Shown here: positions 8,022 to 16,061 of the stretch, in pieces
How positions within the stretch are numbered: position 1 is the first letter of the stretch
Layout: each line of letters begins with the position of its first letter
DNA from: Paracoccaceae bacterium
Lineage (GTDB): Bacteria; Pseudomonadota; Alphaproteobacteria; Rhodobacterales; Rhodobacteraceae
NCBI GenBank assembly: GCA_026417295.1
Contig: JAOADN010000024.1
Coordinates: 1 to 33,464 of the forward strand
Direction: 5' to 3'
DNA length: 33,464 bases
Notes under the pieces: generated by a model
Told to the model about the DNA's origin: nothing
The model's database searches: none
What the model saw: the letters and a program-made list of their open reading frames with translations, nothing else
Program-made: the position numbers and the translations under genes

Positions 8022-8456
8022 TCAGCCTCCGGCGCGCCGCTTGCGGACGTAGAGCTCCATCCGGTGATGCACGATCTCGTAGCCCATCTCGGCGGCGATC
8101 CTGTCCTGCAGGCGCTCGATCTTCTCCGAGCGGAACTCCATCACCTTGCCGGTCTCGACGTCGATCATGTGGTCGTGATGGGCGCCTTCGGCCGTCTCGA
8201 AGCGGGCCGAGGCGCCCTCGAAGGCATGGCGCTGGATGACGCCCTTGGCCTGAAGCTCGGCCAGCGTCCGGTAGACGGTGGACAGCGACACGCCCGCCTC
8301 GACGGCCCGTGCGCGGCGGTGCAGCTCGATCGCGTCGGGATGGTCGGCGGCGGCCGCCAGCACGTCGAGCAGCGCCAGGCGCTGGCGGGTGATGCGCACG
8401 CCCGCATCCCGCAGCGCCCTTTCCATAACCCTGGCCTTGTCCGCCGCACCGGTCAT
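8022..8456 (-). CDS. mur: Fur-family manganese-responsive regulator
   Basis: A 144-residue Fur-family repressor. The N-terminal winged helix includes RITRQRLALLDVL and the recognition helix SLSTVYRTLAELQAKG. The C-terminal dimer domain carries the metal-site string AHHDHMIDVETGKVMEF. It contains no cysteine, so it lacks the structural CxxC zinc site of gammaproteobacterial Fur, as is usual for alphaproteobacterial Fur/Mur. It is divergent from sitABCD, the classical Mur target, so manganese sensing is the best inference; iron or zinc sensing is less likely. A candidate promoter (TTGCCC, 16 nt, TATTGA at 8464-8469) places the transcript start at or next to the ATG, so the mRNA may be leaderless; there is no clear ribosome site. 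Confidence 0.85.
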   Translation of the reverse strand: MTGAADKARVMERALRDAGVRITRQRLALLDVLAAAADHPDAIELHRRARAVEAGVSLSTVYRTLAELQAKGVIQRHAFEGASARFETAEGAHHDHMIDVETGKVMEFRSEKIERLQDRIAAEMGYEIVHHRMELYVRKRRAGG

Positions 8457-8579
8457 GCGGGAATCAATACCCCATCGGGAGGACGGGGCAAGCGCTTTGT
8501 TGCAACTGACTTGCAAGAGCATTGACAGTTGCAAACGCTTCCTACATTCACTTGCAGGCGGGATCAGGCGGAGGATCCG
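8457..8579. promoter_or_regulatory. mur/sitA divergent promoter region with Mur-box-like dyad
   Basis: At 8500-8516 lies TTGCAACTGACTTGCAA, a near-perfect 17-bp dyad with one mismatched pair. A third TTGCAA is at 8529-8534. For sitA, TTGACA at 8522-8527 is a good -35; the best -10 is TACATT at 8543-8548, with a short 15-nt spacer. GGAGG precedes the sitA ATG by 5 nt. For mur, TTGCCC (8486-8491) and TATTGA (8464-8469) fit a promoter. The dyad lies between the two -35 elements, where a bound repressor could block both. Assignment to Mur rests on position and resemblance to reported Mur boxes. Confidence 0.65.
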
Positions 8580-9479
8580 ATGCGCCGCGCCGCGGCCTTC
8601 CTTCTTGCAGGTCTTCTTGTCGTCATTCAGGCCCTTCCGGGGCTCTCCGATGACCGGCTGCGCGTGGTCACGACCTTCACCGTCATCGCCGACATGGCGC
8701 GCAACGTCGCCGGCGACGCGGCCGAGGTGGAATCGATCACCAAGCCGGGGGCCGAGATCCACGGCTACGAACCGACGCCGGGCGACATCCTCAGGGCGCA
8801 GGATGCCGACCTGATCCTGTGGAACGGGCTCAACCTCGAACGCTGGTTCGAGCAGTTCTTCGCCAATCTCTCGGGCGTGCCCTCGGCGGTGGTCAGCGAC
8901 GGCGTCGTGCCGCTGCCGATCGCCGAGGGCGCCTATGCCGGCAAGCCCAACCCCCATGCCTGGATGTCGCCCGCCAACGCCCTGATCTACGTGGACAACA
9001 TCGCCGCGGCGATGGCGGCGGCCGATCCCGCCAATGCCGCCGTCTACGCGGCCAACGCCGCGGCCTACAAGGCGCGCATCACCGCGGCCCTGGCCCCCGT
9101 CCGGGCGGCGATCGACCGCGTGCCCCCGGACCGCCGCTGGCTCGTCACCTCCGAGGGCGCCTTCTCCTACCTCGCGCGCGATCTCGGCCTGAAGGAGCTC
9201 TATCTCTGGCCGATCAACGCCGACCAGCAGGGCAGCCCCCAGCAGGTGCGCCGGGTGATCGACGCGGTGCGCGCCAATGCCATTCCGGCCGTGTTCAGCG
9301 AAAGCACCGTCTCGGACAAGCCGGCGCGCCGCGTCGCGGCCGAGACGGGCGCGGCCTATGGCGGCGTGCTCTATGTCGATTCGCTCTCCGGACCGGACGG
9401 GCCCGTGCCCACCTACATCGACCTGCTGAAGGTGACGGCCGAGACGATCGCGGCGGGCCTGACCGGGGCGCCGGGATGA
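8580..9479 (+). CDS. sitA: Manganese/iron ABC transporter binding protein
   Basis: A 299-residue periplasmic cluster A-I metal-binding protein with a signal peptide over residues 1-23. The four metal ligands can be placed: His61 ([10 protein letters not shown]), His126 (NPHAWMSP), Glu192 (TSEGAF) and Asp267 (YVDSLSG). The His-His-Glu-Asp set is typical of Mn/Fe proteins (SitA, MntC, PsaA); ZnuA proteins use a third His and a His-rich loop, absent here. [11 protein letters not shown] and [12 protein letters not shown] are well conserved. ATG 8580 has GGAGG 5 nt upstream; an upstream TTG in frame at 8529 lies in the promoter and is rejected. First gene of sitABCD, overlapping sitB by 4 nt. Repression by Mur under manganese sufficiency is inferred. 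Confidence 0.95.
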   Translation: MRRAAAFLLAGLLVVIQALPGLSDDRLRVVTTFTVIADMARNVAGDAAEVESITKPGAEIHGYEPTPGDILRAQDADLILWNGLNLERWFEQFFANLSGVPSAVVSDGVVPLPIAEGAYAGKPNPHAWMSPANALIYVDNIAAAMAAADPANAAVYAANAAAYKARITAALAPVRAAIDRVPPDRRWLVTSEGAFSYLARDLGLKELYLWPINADQQGSPQQVRRVIDAVRANAIPAVFSESTVSDKPARRVAAETGAAYGGVLYVDSLSGPDGPVPTYIDLLKVTAETIAAGLTGAPG

Positions 9480-10363
9480 ACACGCAGCGCCAGGACGGGG
9501 CGGCCGGCGGGGCCGCGGCGCCCGCCGGGATCGAGGCCCGCGGCCTGACCGTCGCCTACCGCACGGGGGTGACGGCGCTGCGCGATGCAAGCTTCAGCGT
9601 CCCGCGCGGGTCGATCACCGCCCTCGTCGGCGTCAACGGCGCCGGCAAATCGACGCTCTTCAAGGCCCTGATGGGCTTTCTTCCGGCTTCCGCGGGGACC
9701 GTCTCGCTGCTCGGGCTGACGGTGCCCGAGGCGCTGGCGCGCAACCTCGTGGCCTATGTGCCCCAGGCCGAGGAGGTGGACTGGACCTTCCCCGTCCTCG
9801 TCGAGGACGTGGTGATGATGGGCCGCTACGGGCACATGGGATTCCTCCGCCGCCCCTCGCCCGCCGACCGTCGCGCCGTCGATGCCGCGCTCGAGCGCGT
9901 CGGCATGGCCGACCTGCGCCACCGCCAGATCGGCGCGCTCTCGGGTGGGCAGCGCAAGCGCGTCTTCCTGGCCCGCGCACTGGCCCAGGACGGCCAGGTG
10001 ATCCTGCTCGACGAACCCTTCACCGGCGTCGATGTCGGCACCGAGGAGGCGATCATCGCACTCCTGCGCGGGATGCGCGCGGAGGGCCGCGTCATGCTGG
10101 TCTCGACCCACAACCTCGGCTCGGTGCCGGAATTCTGCGACCGGGTCGTGCTGGTCAAGGGGACGGTGCTTGCCCACGGGCCGACGGCCGAGGTCTTCAC
10201 CCCCGACAATCTCCGGCGCGCCTTCGGCGGCGTCCTGCGCCACTTCGTGCTCGGCGGCCAGGCGCTGCACGCCGATGCCGATGCCCGCAGCGTGGACGTG
10301 TTCACCGACGACGAACGCCCGCTCGTCTTCTACGACGACCGCCAGCGCACGCGCGACCCATGA
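9476..10363 (+). CDS. sitB: Manganese/iron ABC transporter ATPase
   Basis: A 295-residue cytoplasmic ATPase. It has Walker [10 protein letters not shown] near residues 47-55, the Q-loop in [14 protein letters not shown], signature LSGGQRKRV, Walker [13 protein letters not shown] and the switch His in LVSTHNLG. The [11 protein letters not shown] segment is characteristic of ATPases from metal-chelate importers. It starts with an ATGA overlap with sitA and ends with an ATGA overlap with sitC. A C-terminal tail of about 30 residues rich in Asp and Arg extends past the ABC core. It energises import through SitC and SitD. Confidence 0.95.
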   Translation: MNTQRQDGAAGGAAAPAGIEARGLTVAYRTGVTALRDASFSVPRGSITALVGVNGAGKSTLFKALMGFLPASAGTVSLLGLTVPEALARNLVAYVPQAEEVDWTFPVLVEDVVMMGRYGHMGFLRRPSPADRRAVDAALERVGMADLRHRQIGALSGGQRKRVFLARALAQDGQVILLDEPFTGVDVGTEEAIIALLRGMRAEGRVMLVSTHNLGSVPEFCDRVVLVKGTVLAHGPTAEVFTPDNLRRAFGGVLRHFVLGGQALHADADARSVDVFTDDERPLVFYDDRQRTRDP

Positions 10364-11208
10364 GCCTTCTGGAACCCTTCGCCTACGGCTACATGACCAC
10401 CGCCATCTGGGTCTCGGCGCTGGTCGGCTGCGTCTGCGGCTTCCTTTCGGCCTATCTCATGCTCAAGGGCTGGTCGCTGATCGGCGACGCGCTCTCGCAT
10501 TCCATCGTCCCCGGCGTCGCCGGCGCCTACATGCTCGGCCTGCCCTTCGCGCTCGGGGCCTTCCTCGCCGGCGGCCTCGCGGCCCTGGCCATGCTCTTCC
10601 TCAACCAGCGCACCGGGCTGAAGCAGGACGCGGTGATCGGGCTCATCTTCACCTCGTTCTTCGGGCTGGGCCTGTTCATGGTCTCGCTCAACCCGATGGC
10701 GGTCTCGGTCCAGACCATCGCCATGGGCAACATCCTCGCCGTCTCGCCGGGCGACACGGTCCAGCTCGCCATCATCGGCTTCGTCTCGCTCGCGGTCCTC
10801 ACGGCCCGGTGGAAGGACCTGATGCTGGTCTTCTTCGACGAGGCGCATGCCCGCGCCGTCGGGCTCAGGCCGGAGGCGCTCAAGGTCCTGTTCTTCACGC
10901 TGCTCGCCGCCTGCACCGTGGCCGCGATGCAGACCGTCGGCGCCTTCCTCGTCATCGCCATGGTGGTGACGCCGGGCGCCACCGCCTACCTGCTCAGCGA
11001 CCGGTTCGGCCGCGTCATCCTCCTTGCCGTGCTGATCGGCGCGGCCACCGGCGCTGCCGGCGCCTATCTCTCGTTCTTCCTCGACGGGGCCACCGGCGGA
11101 CTGATCGTCTGCCTCCAGACGCTTGTCTTCCTTGCCGCCTTCACCTTCGCCCCGCGGCACGGCTGGCTCGCCGCCCGCCGCCGCATCGCCAGCGAGGCCC
11201 CCCGGTGA
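10360..11208 (+). CDS. sitC: Manganese/iron ABC transporter permease SitC
   Basis: A 282-residue inner-membrane permease of the ABC-3 family with about eight hydrophobic segments. Conserved features are [20 protein letters not shown] near residues 33-52, [21 protein letters not shown], and the C-terminal [15 protein letters not shown]. It overlaps sitB and sitD by 4 nt on either side, so the four genes are probably translated in a coupled way. It is about 35-40% identical by eye to SitD, as expected for a heterodimeric channel. There are no odd features. Confidence 0.94.
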   Translation: MSLLEPFAYGYMTTAIWVSALVGCVCGFLSAYLMLKGWSLIGDALSHSIVPGVAGAYMLGLPFALGAFLAGGLAALAMLFLNQRTGLKQDAVIGLIFTSFFGLGLFMVSLNPMAVSVQTIAMGNILAVSPGDTVQLAIIGFVSLAVLTARWKDLMLVFFDEAHARAVGLRPEALKVLFFTLLAACTVAAMQTVGAFLVIAMVVTPGATAYLLSDRFGRVILLAVLIGAATGAAGAYLSFFLDGATGGLIVCLQTLVFLAAFTFAPRHGWLAARRRIASEAPR

Positions 11209-12065
11209 TCGACACGCTGGCCCTGCCCTTCCAGTTCCCCTTCATGCGGAACGCCTTCCTGATCGCCGGGCTGATCGCCGTGCCGACGGCACTGCTGTCG
11301 TGCTTCCTCGTGCTCAAGGGCTGGTCGCTGATGGGCGATGCGGTCAGCCACGCCGTGCTGCCGGGGATCGTGCTGGCCTACATCCTGGGCCTGCCCCTCC
11401 TGCCCGGTGCCTTCGCCGCCGGCCTCTTCTGTGCGCTGGCGACGGGCTGGATCCGCGACAACTCGCGCATAAGGCAGGACACGGTGATGGGCGTCGTCTT
11501 CTCGGGCATGTTCGGGCTCGGCATCGTGCTCTACGTCGCCTTCCCGTCCGAACTGCACCTCGACCACATCCTCTTCGGCAACATGCTGGGCGTGGACGGG
11601 CGCGAGATCGCGACCTCGGGCGGCATCGCCCTGCTCGTCACCCTCGTCCTCCTGGCGCGCTGGCGCGACATCCTGCTGCACGCCTTCGATCCGGTGCAGG
11701 CCCGCGTCTCGGGCCTGCCGGTCGCGGCCATCCATTACGGGCTGCTCGTCATCCTGTCGCTGACCATCGTCGCCACGCTCAGCGCCGTGGGGATCATCCT
11801 CGCCATCGCGCTGCTGATCGCACCGGGCGCCATCGCCTTCCTCCTCGCCGGACGCATGCAGTCCATGCTGGCCGCGGCGGTCCTGGTCAACCTCGCGGCC
11901 TGCCTCGCCGGGGTCCATCTCAGCTTCTTCCTCGATTCCGCGCCCGCACCGACGATCGTGCTCATCCTGACGGCGGCCTTCGTGTCGGCCTTCGCGGCGG
12001 GCCGCATCCGCGCCGCCCGCGCGCAGCGGGCCGGCCGCGGCGCGCCGGCTCAGCCCAGCCGGTAG
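11205..12065 (+). CDS. sitD: Manganese/iron ABC transporter permease SitD
   Basis: A 286-residue ABC-3 family inner-membrane permease and partner of SitC. It repeats the family motif LVLKGWSLMGDAVSHAVLPG and has SRIRQDTVMGVVFSGMFGLG and LIAPGAIAFLLAGRM. GTG at 11205 overlaps the sitC stop (GTGA), and the protein begins directly with the expected hydrophobic N-terminus, so GTG is preferred over any ATG. The last 16 nt overlap tail to tail with the lactonase gene on the other strand, leaving no room for an intergenic terminator. Confidence 0.94.
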   Translation: MIDTLALPFQFPFMRNAFLIAGLIAVPTALLSCFLVLKGWSLMGDAVSHAVLPGIVLAYILGLPLLPGAFAAGLFCALATGWIRDNSRIRQDTVMGVVFSGMFGLGIVLYVAFPSELHLDHILFGNMLGVDGREIATSGGIALLVTLVLLARWRDILLHAFDPVQARVSGLPVAAIHYGLLVILSLTIVATLSAVGIILAIALLIAPGAIAFLLAGRMQSMLAAAVLVNLAACLAGVHLSFFLDSAPAPTIVLILTAAFVSAFAAGRIRAARAQRAGRGAPAQPSR

Positions 12066-12907
12066 ACGCGCCGCGCATTGCCCGCGTAGAAGGCCCGCAG
12101 GTCGGCCTCGGGCACCCCGGCGAAATGCCGGTCCAGCAGGTCGATCCAGCGCCGCGGGCTTACCGCCTGGGTGCAGACCGGCCAGTCAAAGGCAAAGATC
12201 ATCCTATTGAAACCAAATACTTCCACGACCTCGTCAATGTAAAACCTCAGGTCGTCCTCGGTCCAGGCCGCGTGATCGGCCTCGACCGGCAGGTCCGACA
12301 GCTTGCACCAGGTGTCGGGGTTCGCCTCGAAGGCGCGCAGGTGGCGCGCCCAGGGCTCCTGCAGCCGGTCCCGGATCGGCGGCTTGCCCGCATGGTCAAG
12401 GACCAGCCGCACCCCCTCGACCGCGCCCGCCAGCGAAGCCGCCCGGTCCATCTGGCTGTGATGCACGTTGACCTCGAACGAGAAGTCGTAGTCGCGCAGC
12501 ATCTGCACGCCCTTCTGGAAATCCGGGCGCAGGGCGAAGTCGGGATCGGGCTGGAACTCGATCATCCGGCGGATGCCGCGCACCATCGGGTGGCGGTCGC
12601 GCAGGTGGTCGAGGAAGGGCCGCACGTCCTCGCCATCCTCCAGCGACGCCTGGGCGACGATCGCCTTCAGGCGCGGCTCCGCGCGCGCCGCGCGCTCGAC
12701 ATGGCGCACCTCGTTCAGGAACTCGCCGCGGTCGACGAAGCACTCGACGAAGACCATCGCCTCGATGGCGATGCCGCCCGTGTCCTCGGCATAGTCGGCC
12801 AGGTCGAAGACCCGCCGCATCGCGGCGTTCCCGGCCTGCCAGCCGATGCGGATCGCCCGCGGGTCCCAGATGTGCAGGTGGGCGTCGATGATCGGGAAAT
12901 CGGGCAT
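12050..12907 (-). CDS. Amidohydrolase-2 family sugar lactonase (L-fucono/L-rhamnono-lactonase type)
   Basis: A 285-residue TIM-barrel hydrolase of the COG3618 group, which includes L-fucono-1,5-lactonase. It opens a sugar lactone to the aldonate. Visible motifs are IIDAHLHIWDP (HxH metal pair, residues 5-15), VHHSQMDR, VLDHAGKPP and the C-terminal metal Asp in FAFDWPV. ATG 12907 follows GGAGG by 9 nt. It is divergent from the aldose dehydrogenase, the preceding step of the proposed route, across a 109-bp promoter region. Codons for residues 220-243 (12181-12250) are AT-rich, only about 43% GC by my count. Exact sugar unknown; a 4-carboxymuconolactone- or dicarboxylate-type hydrolase is less likely given the neighbours. 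Confidence 0.82.
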   Translation of the reverse strand: MPDFPIIDAHLHIWDPRAIRIGWQAGNAAMRRVFDLADYAEDTGGIAIEAMVFVECFVDRGEFLNEVRHVERAARAEPRLKAIVAQASLEDGEDVRPFLDHLRDRHPMVRGIRRMIEFQPDPDFALRPDFQKGVQMLRDYDFSFEVNVHHSQMDRAASLAGAVEGVRLVLDHAGKPPIRDRLQEPWARHLRAFEANPDTWCKLSDLPVEADHAAWTEDDLRFYIDEVVEVFGFNRMIFAFDWPVCTQAVSPRRWIDLLDRHFAGVPEADLRAFYAGNARRVYRLG

Positions 12908-13016
12908 CGTCCAGGTCCTCCGCTCGCCGTGAGGATGCCGCCACAAGTACCGGAAGGACAAGCGGAAGATGCGGGTTCCGCTTGGGAATCCGCGCGCCCT
13001 CGGCTAGGCTCTGCGC
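12908..13016. promoter_or_regulatory. Divergent promoter with 26-bp inverted repeat
   Basis: CAAGCGGAA (12959-12967) and TTCCGCTTG (12976-12984) form a perfect 9-bp inverted repeat around an 8-nt spacer. On the plus strand the end of the right arm gives TTGGGA (12982-12987), followed after 17 nt by TAGGCT (13005-13010), just before the ATG at 13017. On the minus strand the other arm leads into TTGTCC, with a weaker -10 (CATCCT) 18 nt further. The palindrome therefore joins both -35 elements. It is a good candidate operator for an unidentified regulator. It differs from the 17-bp operators at 26242 and 26347. Confidence 0.6.
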
Positions 13017-14087
13017 ATGACCGGAAGCCCAGAAGCCGCCCCCGCCACGCCGCCGTCCGACGCTCCCTCCGTCATCGCCCCGCCCCTTGCCCCCTTCCCC
13101 GAAGCCTGGCCCCGCCTCGGCCTCGGCTGCGCCGGGCTCGGCGACCTCTTCGCCCTCCTGCCCGAAGAGACCGCCGCGGCCACCCTGGCGGCCGCCTGGG
13201 ACTCCGGCCTGCGCTATTTCGACACCGCCCCCTGGTATGGCCACGGGCTCTCCGAACACCGCCTCGGCACGGCGCTGCGGGGCTGGCCGCGCGCCGCGGT
13301 CACCGTCTCGACCAAGGTCGGGCGCGTCTACGATCCCGCCCCGCGGGGAGAGGACGCGCGCATCCAGTGGAAGGGCGGGCTCAACTTCGCCCGCCGCTTC
13401 GACTATTCGGCCGAAGGCTTCGAGGCCTCGCTCGCCCAGTCGCGCCTGCGCCTCGGCACGCCCGCGGTCGAGGCCCTCGTCATCCACGATCTCGACCGCG
13501 GCTACCATGGCGCCGATCACGACCGGCACATGCGCGACCTCACCGGGTCCGGCCTTGCCTTCCTGCACGGGCTCAGGCGGCGGGGCGAGATCGCGGCCGT
13601 CGGCATGGGGATGAACAGGCTCGAGGACTTCGCCGCCCTCGCCCCCTGGATCGAGGTCGACTTCTTCCTCGTCGCCATGCCCTACACGCTCATCGACCAG
13701 TCCGCGCTCGAGGGACCGATGACCGACTGCCTGAGGCGCGGCATCCGGGTCGTCATCGGCGCGCCCTTCGCCTCGGGCCTGCTCGCCAACCCCTCCGACC
13801 CCGGCCTCATGTACGGCTACGGCCCGGTGCCCGAGGCGATCCGCGCCCGCGCGCTGGCGATCGAGGCCGTCTGCCTTCGCCACGGCGTCCCCCTCGCCGC
13901 GGCGGCGCTGCAGTTCCCGCTCCTCCATCCCGCCGTCGTCTCGGTCATCCCCGGCGCCGTCTCGCCCGCGCAGCTGCGACAGAACGCCGCCAACGCGGCC
14001 CGCCCGATCCCGCCCGAGCTCTGGGGCGACCTCAGGCGCGCAGGCCTGATCCATCCCGACGCGCCGGTCGCACCTCCCGCCGCCTGA
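13017..14087 (+). CDS. Aldo/keto reductase, L-fucose (D-threo-aldose) 1-dehydrogenase type
   Basis: A 356-residue NAD(P)-dependent oxidoreductase. The catalytic tetrad is visible: Asp69 and Tyr74 (FDTAPWYG), Lys100 (STKVGR) and His157 (VIHDLDRG). Sequence style (GLGCAGLGDLF, YFDTAPWYGHGLSE, STKVGR, IHDLD) matches the D-threo-aldose 1-dehydrogenase/L-fucose dehydrogenase subgroup, which oxidises the free sugar to its lactone; pyridoxal dehydrogenases are close relatives. The first 28 residues are a Pro/Ala-rich extension with no parallel in the family core. The best promoter puts the transcript start within a base or two of the ATG, so it may be leaderless. It is alone on the plus strand beside catabolic genes, and the lactonase opposite it fits the next step. 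Confidence 0.83.
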   Translation: MTGSPEAAPATPPSDAPSVIAPPLAPFPEAWPRLGLGCAGLGDLFALLPEETAAATLAAAWDSGLRYFDTAPWYGHGLSEHRLGTALRGWPRAAVTVSTKVGRVYDPAPRGEDARIQWKGGLNFARRFDYSAEGFEASLAQSRLRLGTPAVEALVIHDLDRGYHGADHDRHMRDLTGSGLAFLHGLRRRGEIAAVGMGMNRLEDFAALAPWIEVDFFLVAMPYTLIDQSALEGPMTDCLRRGIRVVIGAPFASGLLANPSDPGLMYGYGPVPEAIRARALAIEAVCLRHGVPLAAAALQFPLLHPAVVSVIPGAVSPAQLRQNAANAARPIPPELWGDLRRAGLIHPDAPVAPPAA

Positions 14088-14118
14088 CCCTTCATCATGC
14101 CCGAAATACTCCGGGGGT

Positions 14119-14137
14119 CCGGGGGCAGCGCCCCCGG
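14119..14137. terminator. Bidirectional GC hairpin between convergent genes
   Basis: CCGGGGGC and GCCCCCGG form a perfect 8-bp stem with an AGC loop. It lies in the 76-bp gap between the stops of the aldose dehydrogenase and the SDR. There is no T-tract. Such hairpins, often preceded by GGGGGTCC, are frequent between convergent genes in the Rhodobacter group, from general knowledge. Confidence 0.6.
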
Positions 14138-14163
14138 CCGCGGCAGCCCGGCGGGCCGCGCGC

Positions 14164-14931
14164 CTAGTACATCAGGAACCCGCCCGAGACATTGACCGTC
14201 GCCCCGGTCATGTAGCGCGCCATGTCCGAGGCCAGGAAGACCGTCGCCCCCACATGGTCCTCCGGCAGCCCGAGCCGCCCCAGCGGGATCTGGCCGGCCA
14301 GCGCCGCGACATCGGCCGCGCTCGCCCCGTGCCCGCGCAGCATCGGCGTGTCCACCAGCCCCGGCGCCACCGCGTTGACGCGGATGCCGAGGGGCGCCCA
14401 GGCACGCGCCATGCCGCGGGTGATGGTCGTCACCGCGCCCTTGGTCGCGTTGTAGACGACCGAGCCGCCGAAGCCCCCCGACATCCAGCCCTGCGAGCTG
14501 TAGTTGACGACGGCACCGGGCAGGCCGGCATCGGCCATCCGCCGCACCACCGCCTGGGTCAGGAAGAACAGGCCCTTGATGTTGACGCGGTGCTGGGCGT
14601 CCCAGTCCGCCTCGGTCACCGCGAAGAGGTCGGGATTGCGCCTGATGACCGCGGCAAGGTTGACCAGCACCGTCACCGGGCCGATCTCGGCGGCGATGCG
14701 CCCGGCCAGGGCGGGCAGCGCGGCGACCTCGCCGAGGTCCGCGCCATAGCCGCGATGCTCCGCGCCCAGGTCCGCGGCCACGGCCGCCGCCGCCGCCCCG
14801 TCCAGGTCGACGGCGGCGACGCGGCATCCCGCCTCGGCAAAGCCCGCGGCCACCGCACGGCCGATCGCCCCGGCCGCTCCGGTGACGATGACCGACCGCC
14901 CCGCGAGGCCCCAGTCGAGCTGCCGGCTCAC
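14164..14931 (-). CDS. SDR-family dehydrogenase (candidate 2-keto-3-deoxy-sugar-acid dehydrogenase)
   Basis: A 255-residue classical short-chain dehydrogenase. The cofactor motif is TGAAGAIG, and Asp in VAAVDLDG at the end of beta-2 favours NAD. The structural motif reads NLAAV in place of the common NNAG. The active site has Ser in NYSSQGW and YNATK (Tyr-x3-Lys). GTG at 14931 overlaps the dehydratase stop (GTGA), so the pair is coupled. It is the last gene of the long sugar operon. Directly after an acid-sugar dehydratase, the best guess is oxidation of the 2-keto-3-deoxy acid to a 2,4-diketo acid, the substrate of the FAH-family hydrolase. Sugar dehydrogenase activity cannot be excluded. 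Confidence 0.85.
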   Translation of the reverse strand: MSRQLDWGLAGRSVIVTGAAGAIGRAVAAGFAEAGCRVAAVDLDGAAAAAVAADLGAEHRGYGADLGEVAALPALAGRIAAEIGPVTVLVNLAAVIRRNPDLFAVTEADWDAQHRVNIKGLFFLTQAVVRRMADAGLPGAVVNYSSQGWMSGGFGGSVVYNATKGAVTTITRGMARAWAPLGIRVNAVAPGLVDTPMLRGHGASAADVAALAGQIPLGRLGLPEDHVGATVFLASDMARYMTGATVNVSGGFLMY

Positions 14932-16061
14932 CGGTCCAGCCTCGCGCGGCGCACGAGGTCCTCGTTGATCTCGATCCCCAGACCCGGGCCCTCGGGCATC
15001 TCCACCCAGCCCTCCCGATGCCAGACCGGACGGTCCACGAGGTCCTTCTGCGCCGGCCCGTAGACCGGCTGCAGCTCCAGTTCGCGCGCCGCCGGACAGG
15101 CGAAGGACAGGGCCTGCGAGGCGGCCGCGACGATGGCGGTCGAGAAGTTGTGCGCGTTGGCCTGCCGGCGCGCGGCGGCGACGGATTCGGCGGCGCGCCA
15201 GAATCCGGTGATCCCCTCGATGCGCCCGGGATCGAGGCCCACCACGTCCACCGTGCCGGTGGCGACGATCCGCTCCACGCCGCGGAAGCCGAATTCCTTC
15301 TCGCCATAGGCCAGCCGCAGCGCGGTGGCCGCGCGCAGGGCGCGGTAGCCTTCGGGATCGTCCGCCCCGAGCGGCTCCTCCAGCCAGTGCAGGTCGTAGG
15401 GTTCGAAGGCGCGGGCCCGGCGTATCGCCGTCGGAACGTCCCAGAAGTTCATGATGCCCAGATCGATCATCAGGCGCTTCCGGGGCCCGATCGTCTCGCG
15501 CACCATTTTCACAAATCGAACATCCCTGTCGTGATCGAACCCAAGGTTCGCATCACCTTTTTTACCGAATCCAACCTTTACGCCCTGAAGCCCCCCTTCC
15601 AGATAGCCCGCGATCTCCTCGCAGGTCTCCTCGATCGAGGCCTTGGTCGCGTGGATCGAGGCGACGGCGGGCAGCCGGTCGCGGACCGGGCCGCCGAGAA
15701 GGTCGAGGACGCGCGCCCCGAGGATCCGCCCCTTGAGGTCCCACAGCGCGATGTCGATCCCGGCGATGGCAAGGCTCGCGATCCCCTGGCCGTTGCCGTA
15801 CCACCAGGAATGCAGGCGCAGCGCCTCCCAGATGCGGCGCGTGTGCAGCGCATCCTGTCCGACGACCAGCCCGGCCATGCCCTCGACGACCGCCCTGGCC
15901 GCGCGCGTCGCCTCGGGGAAGTAGGTGCAGCACTCGCCCCAGCCCACCGCCCCGTCCTCCGAGGTGATCCGCACCAGGCAGACCGAGCGCTGCCGGGAAT
16001 GGTCGTTCGGCTCGGGATAGCTGACCGGGATCGCCTCGACGCTGCGGATCGCCGTGCCCAT
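14928..16061 (-). CDS. Mandelate racemase/enolase-superfamily acid-sugar dehydratase
   Basis: A 377-residue enolase-superfamily enzyme: capping domain then TIM barrel. Lys162 (QGVKVGFG) aligns with the second Lys of the KxK motif; the first is Gly160. Metal ligands are likely Asp in LMIDLG, Glu in HWLEEP and Glu in AYGEKEFG. Asp in VVGLDPGRIEG and His in NAHNFSTAI form the second base. These fit dehydration of an aldonate to a 2-keto-3-deoxy acid. It is shorter than characterised L-fuconate dehydratases (about 440 aa, from memory) and closer to rhamnonate or other aldonate dehydratases. Residues 158-187, around Lys162, are encoded by an AT-rich patch. TGATG coupling joins it to the upstream hydrolase gene. 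Confidence 0.86.
   Translation of the reverse strand: MGTAIRSVEAIPVSYPEPNDHSRQRSVCLVRITSEDGAVGWGECCTYFPEATRAARAVVEGMAGLVVGQDALHTRRIWEALRLHSWWYGNGQGIASLAIAGIDIALWDLKGRILGARVLDLLGGPVRDRLPAVASIHATKASIEETCEEIAGYLEGGLQGVKVGFGKKGDANLGFDHDRDVRFVKMVRETIGPRKRLMIDLGIMNFWDVPTAIRRARAFEPYDLHWLEEPLGADDPEGYRALRAATALRLAYGEKEFGFRGVERIVATGTVDVVGLDPGRIEGITGFWRAAESVAAARRQANAHNFSTAIVAAASQALSFACPAARELELQPVYGPAQKDLVDRPVWHREGWVEMPEGPGLGIEINEDLVRRARLDR

Noticed and set aside
11123-14167. A plus-strand open frame of 1014 codons
   Set aside because: It runs through sitC/sitD, the lactonase and the aldose dehydrogenase in other frames, is rich in Arg, Pro, Gly and Ala, and shows no family motif. High GC makes stops rare, giving such shadows.
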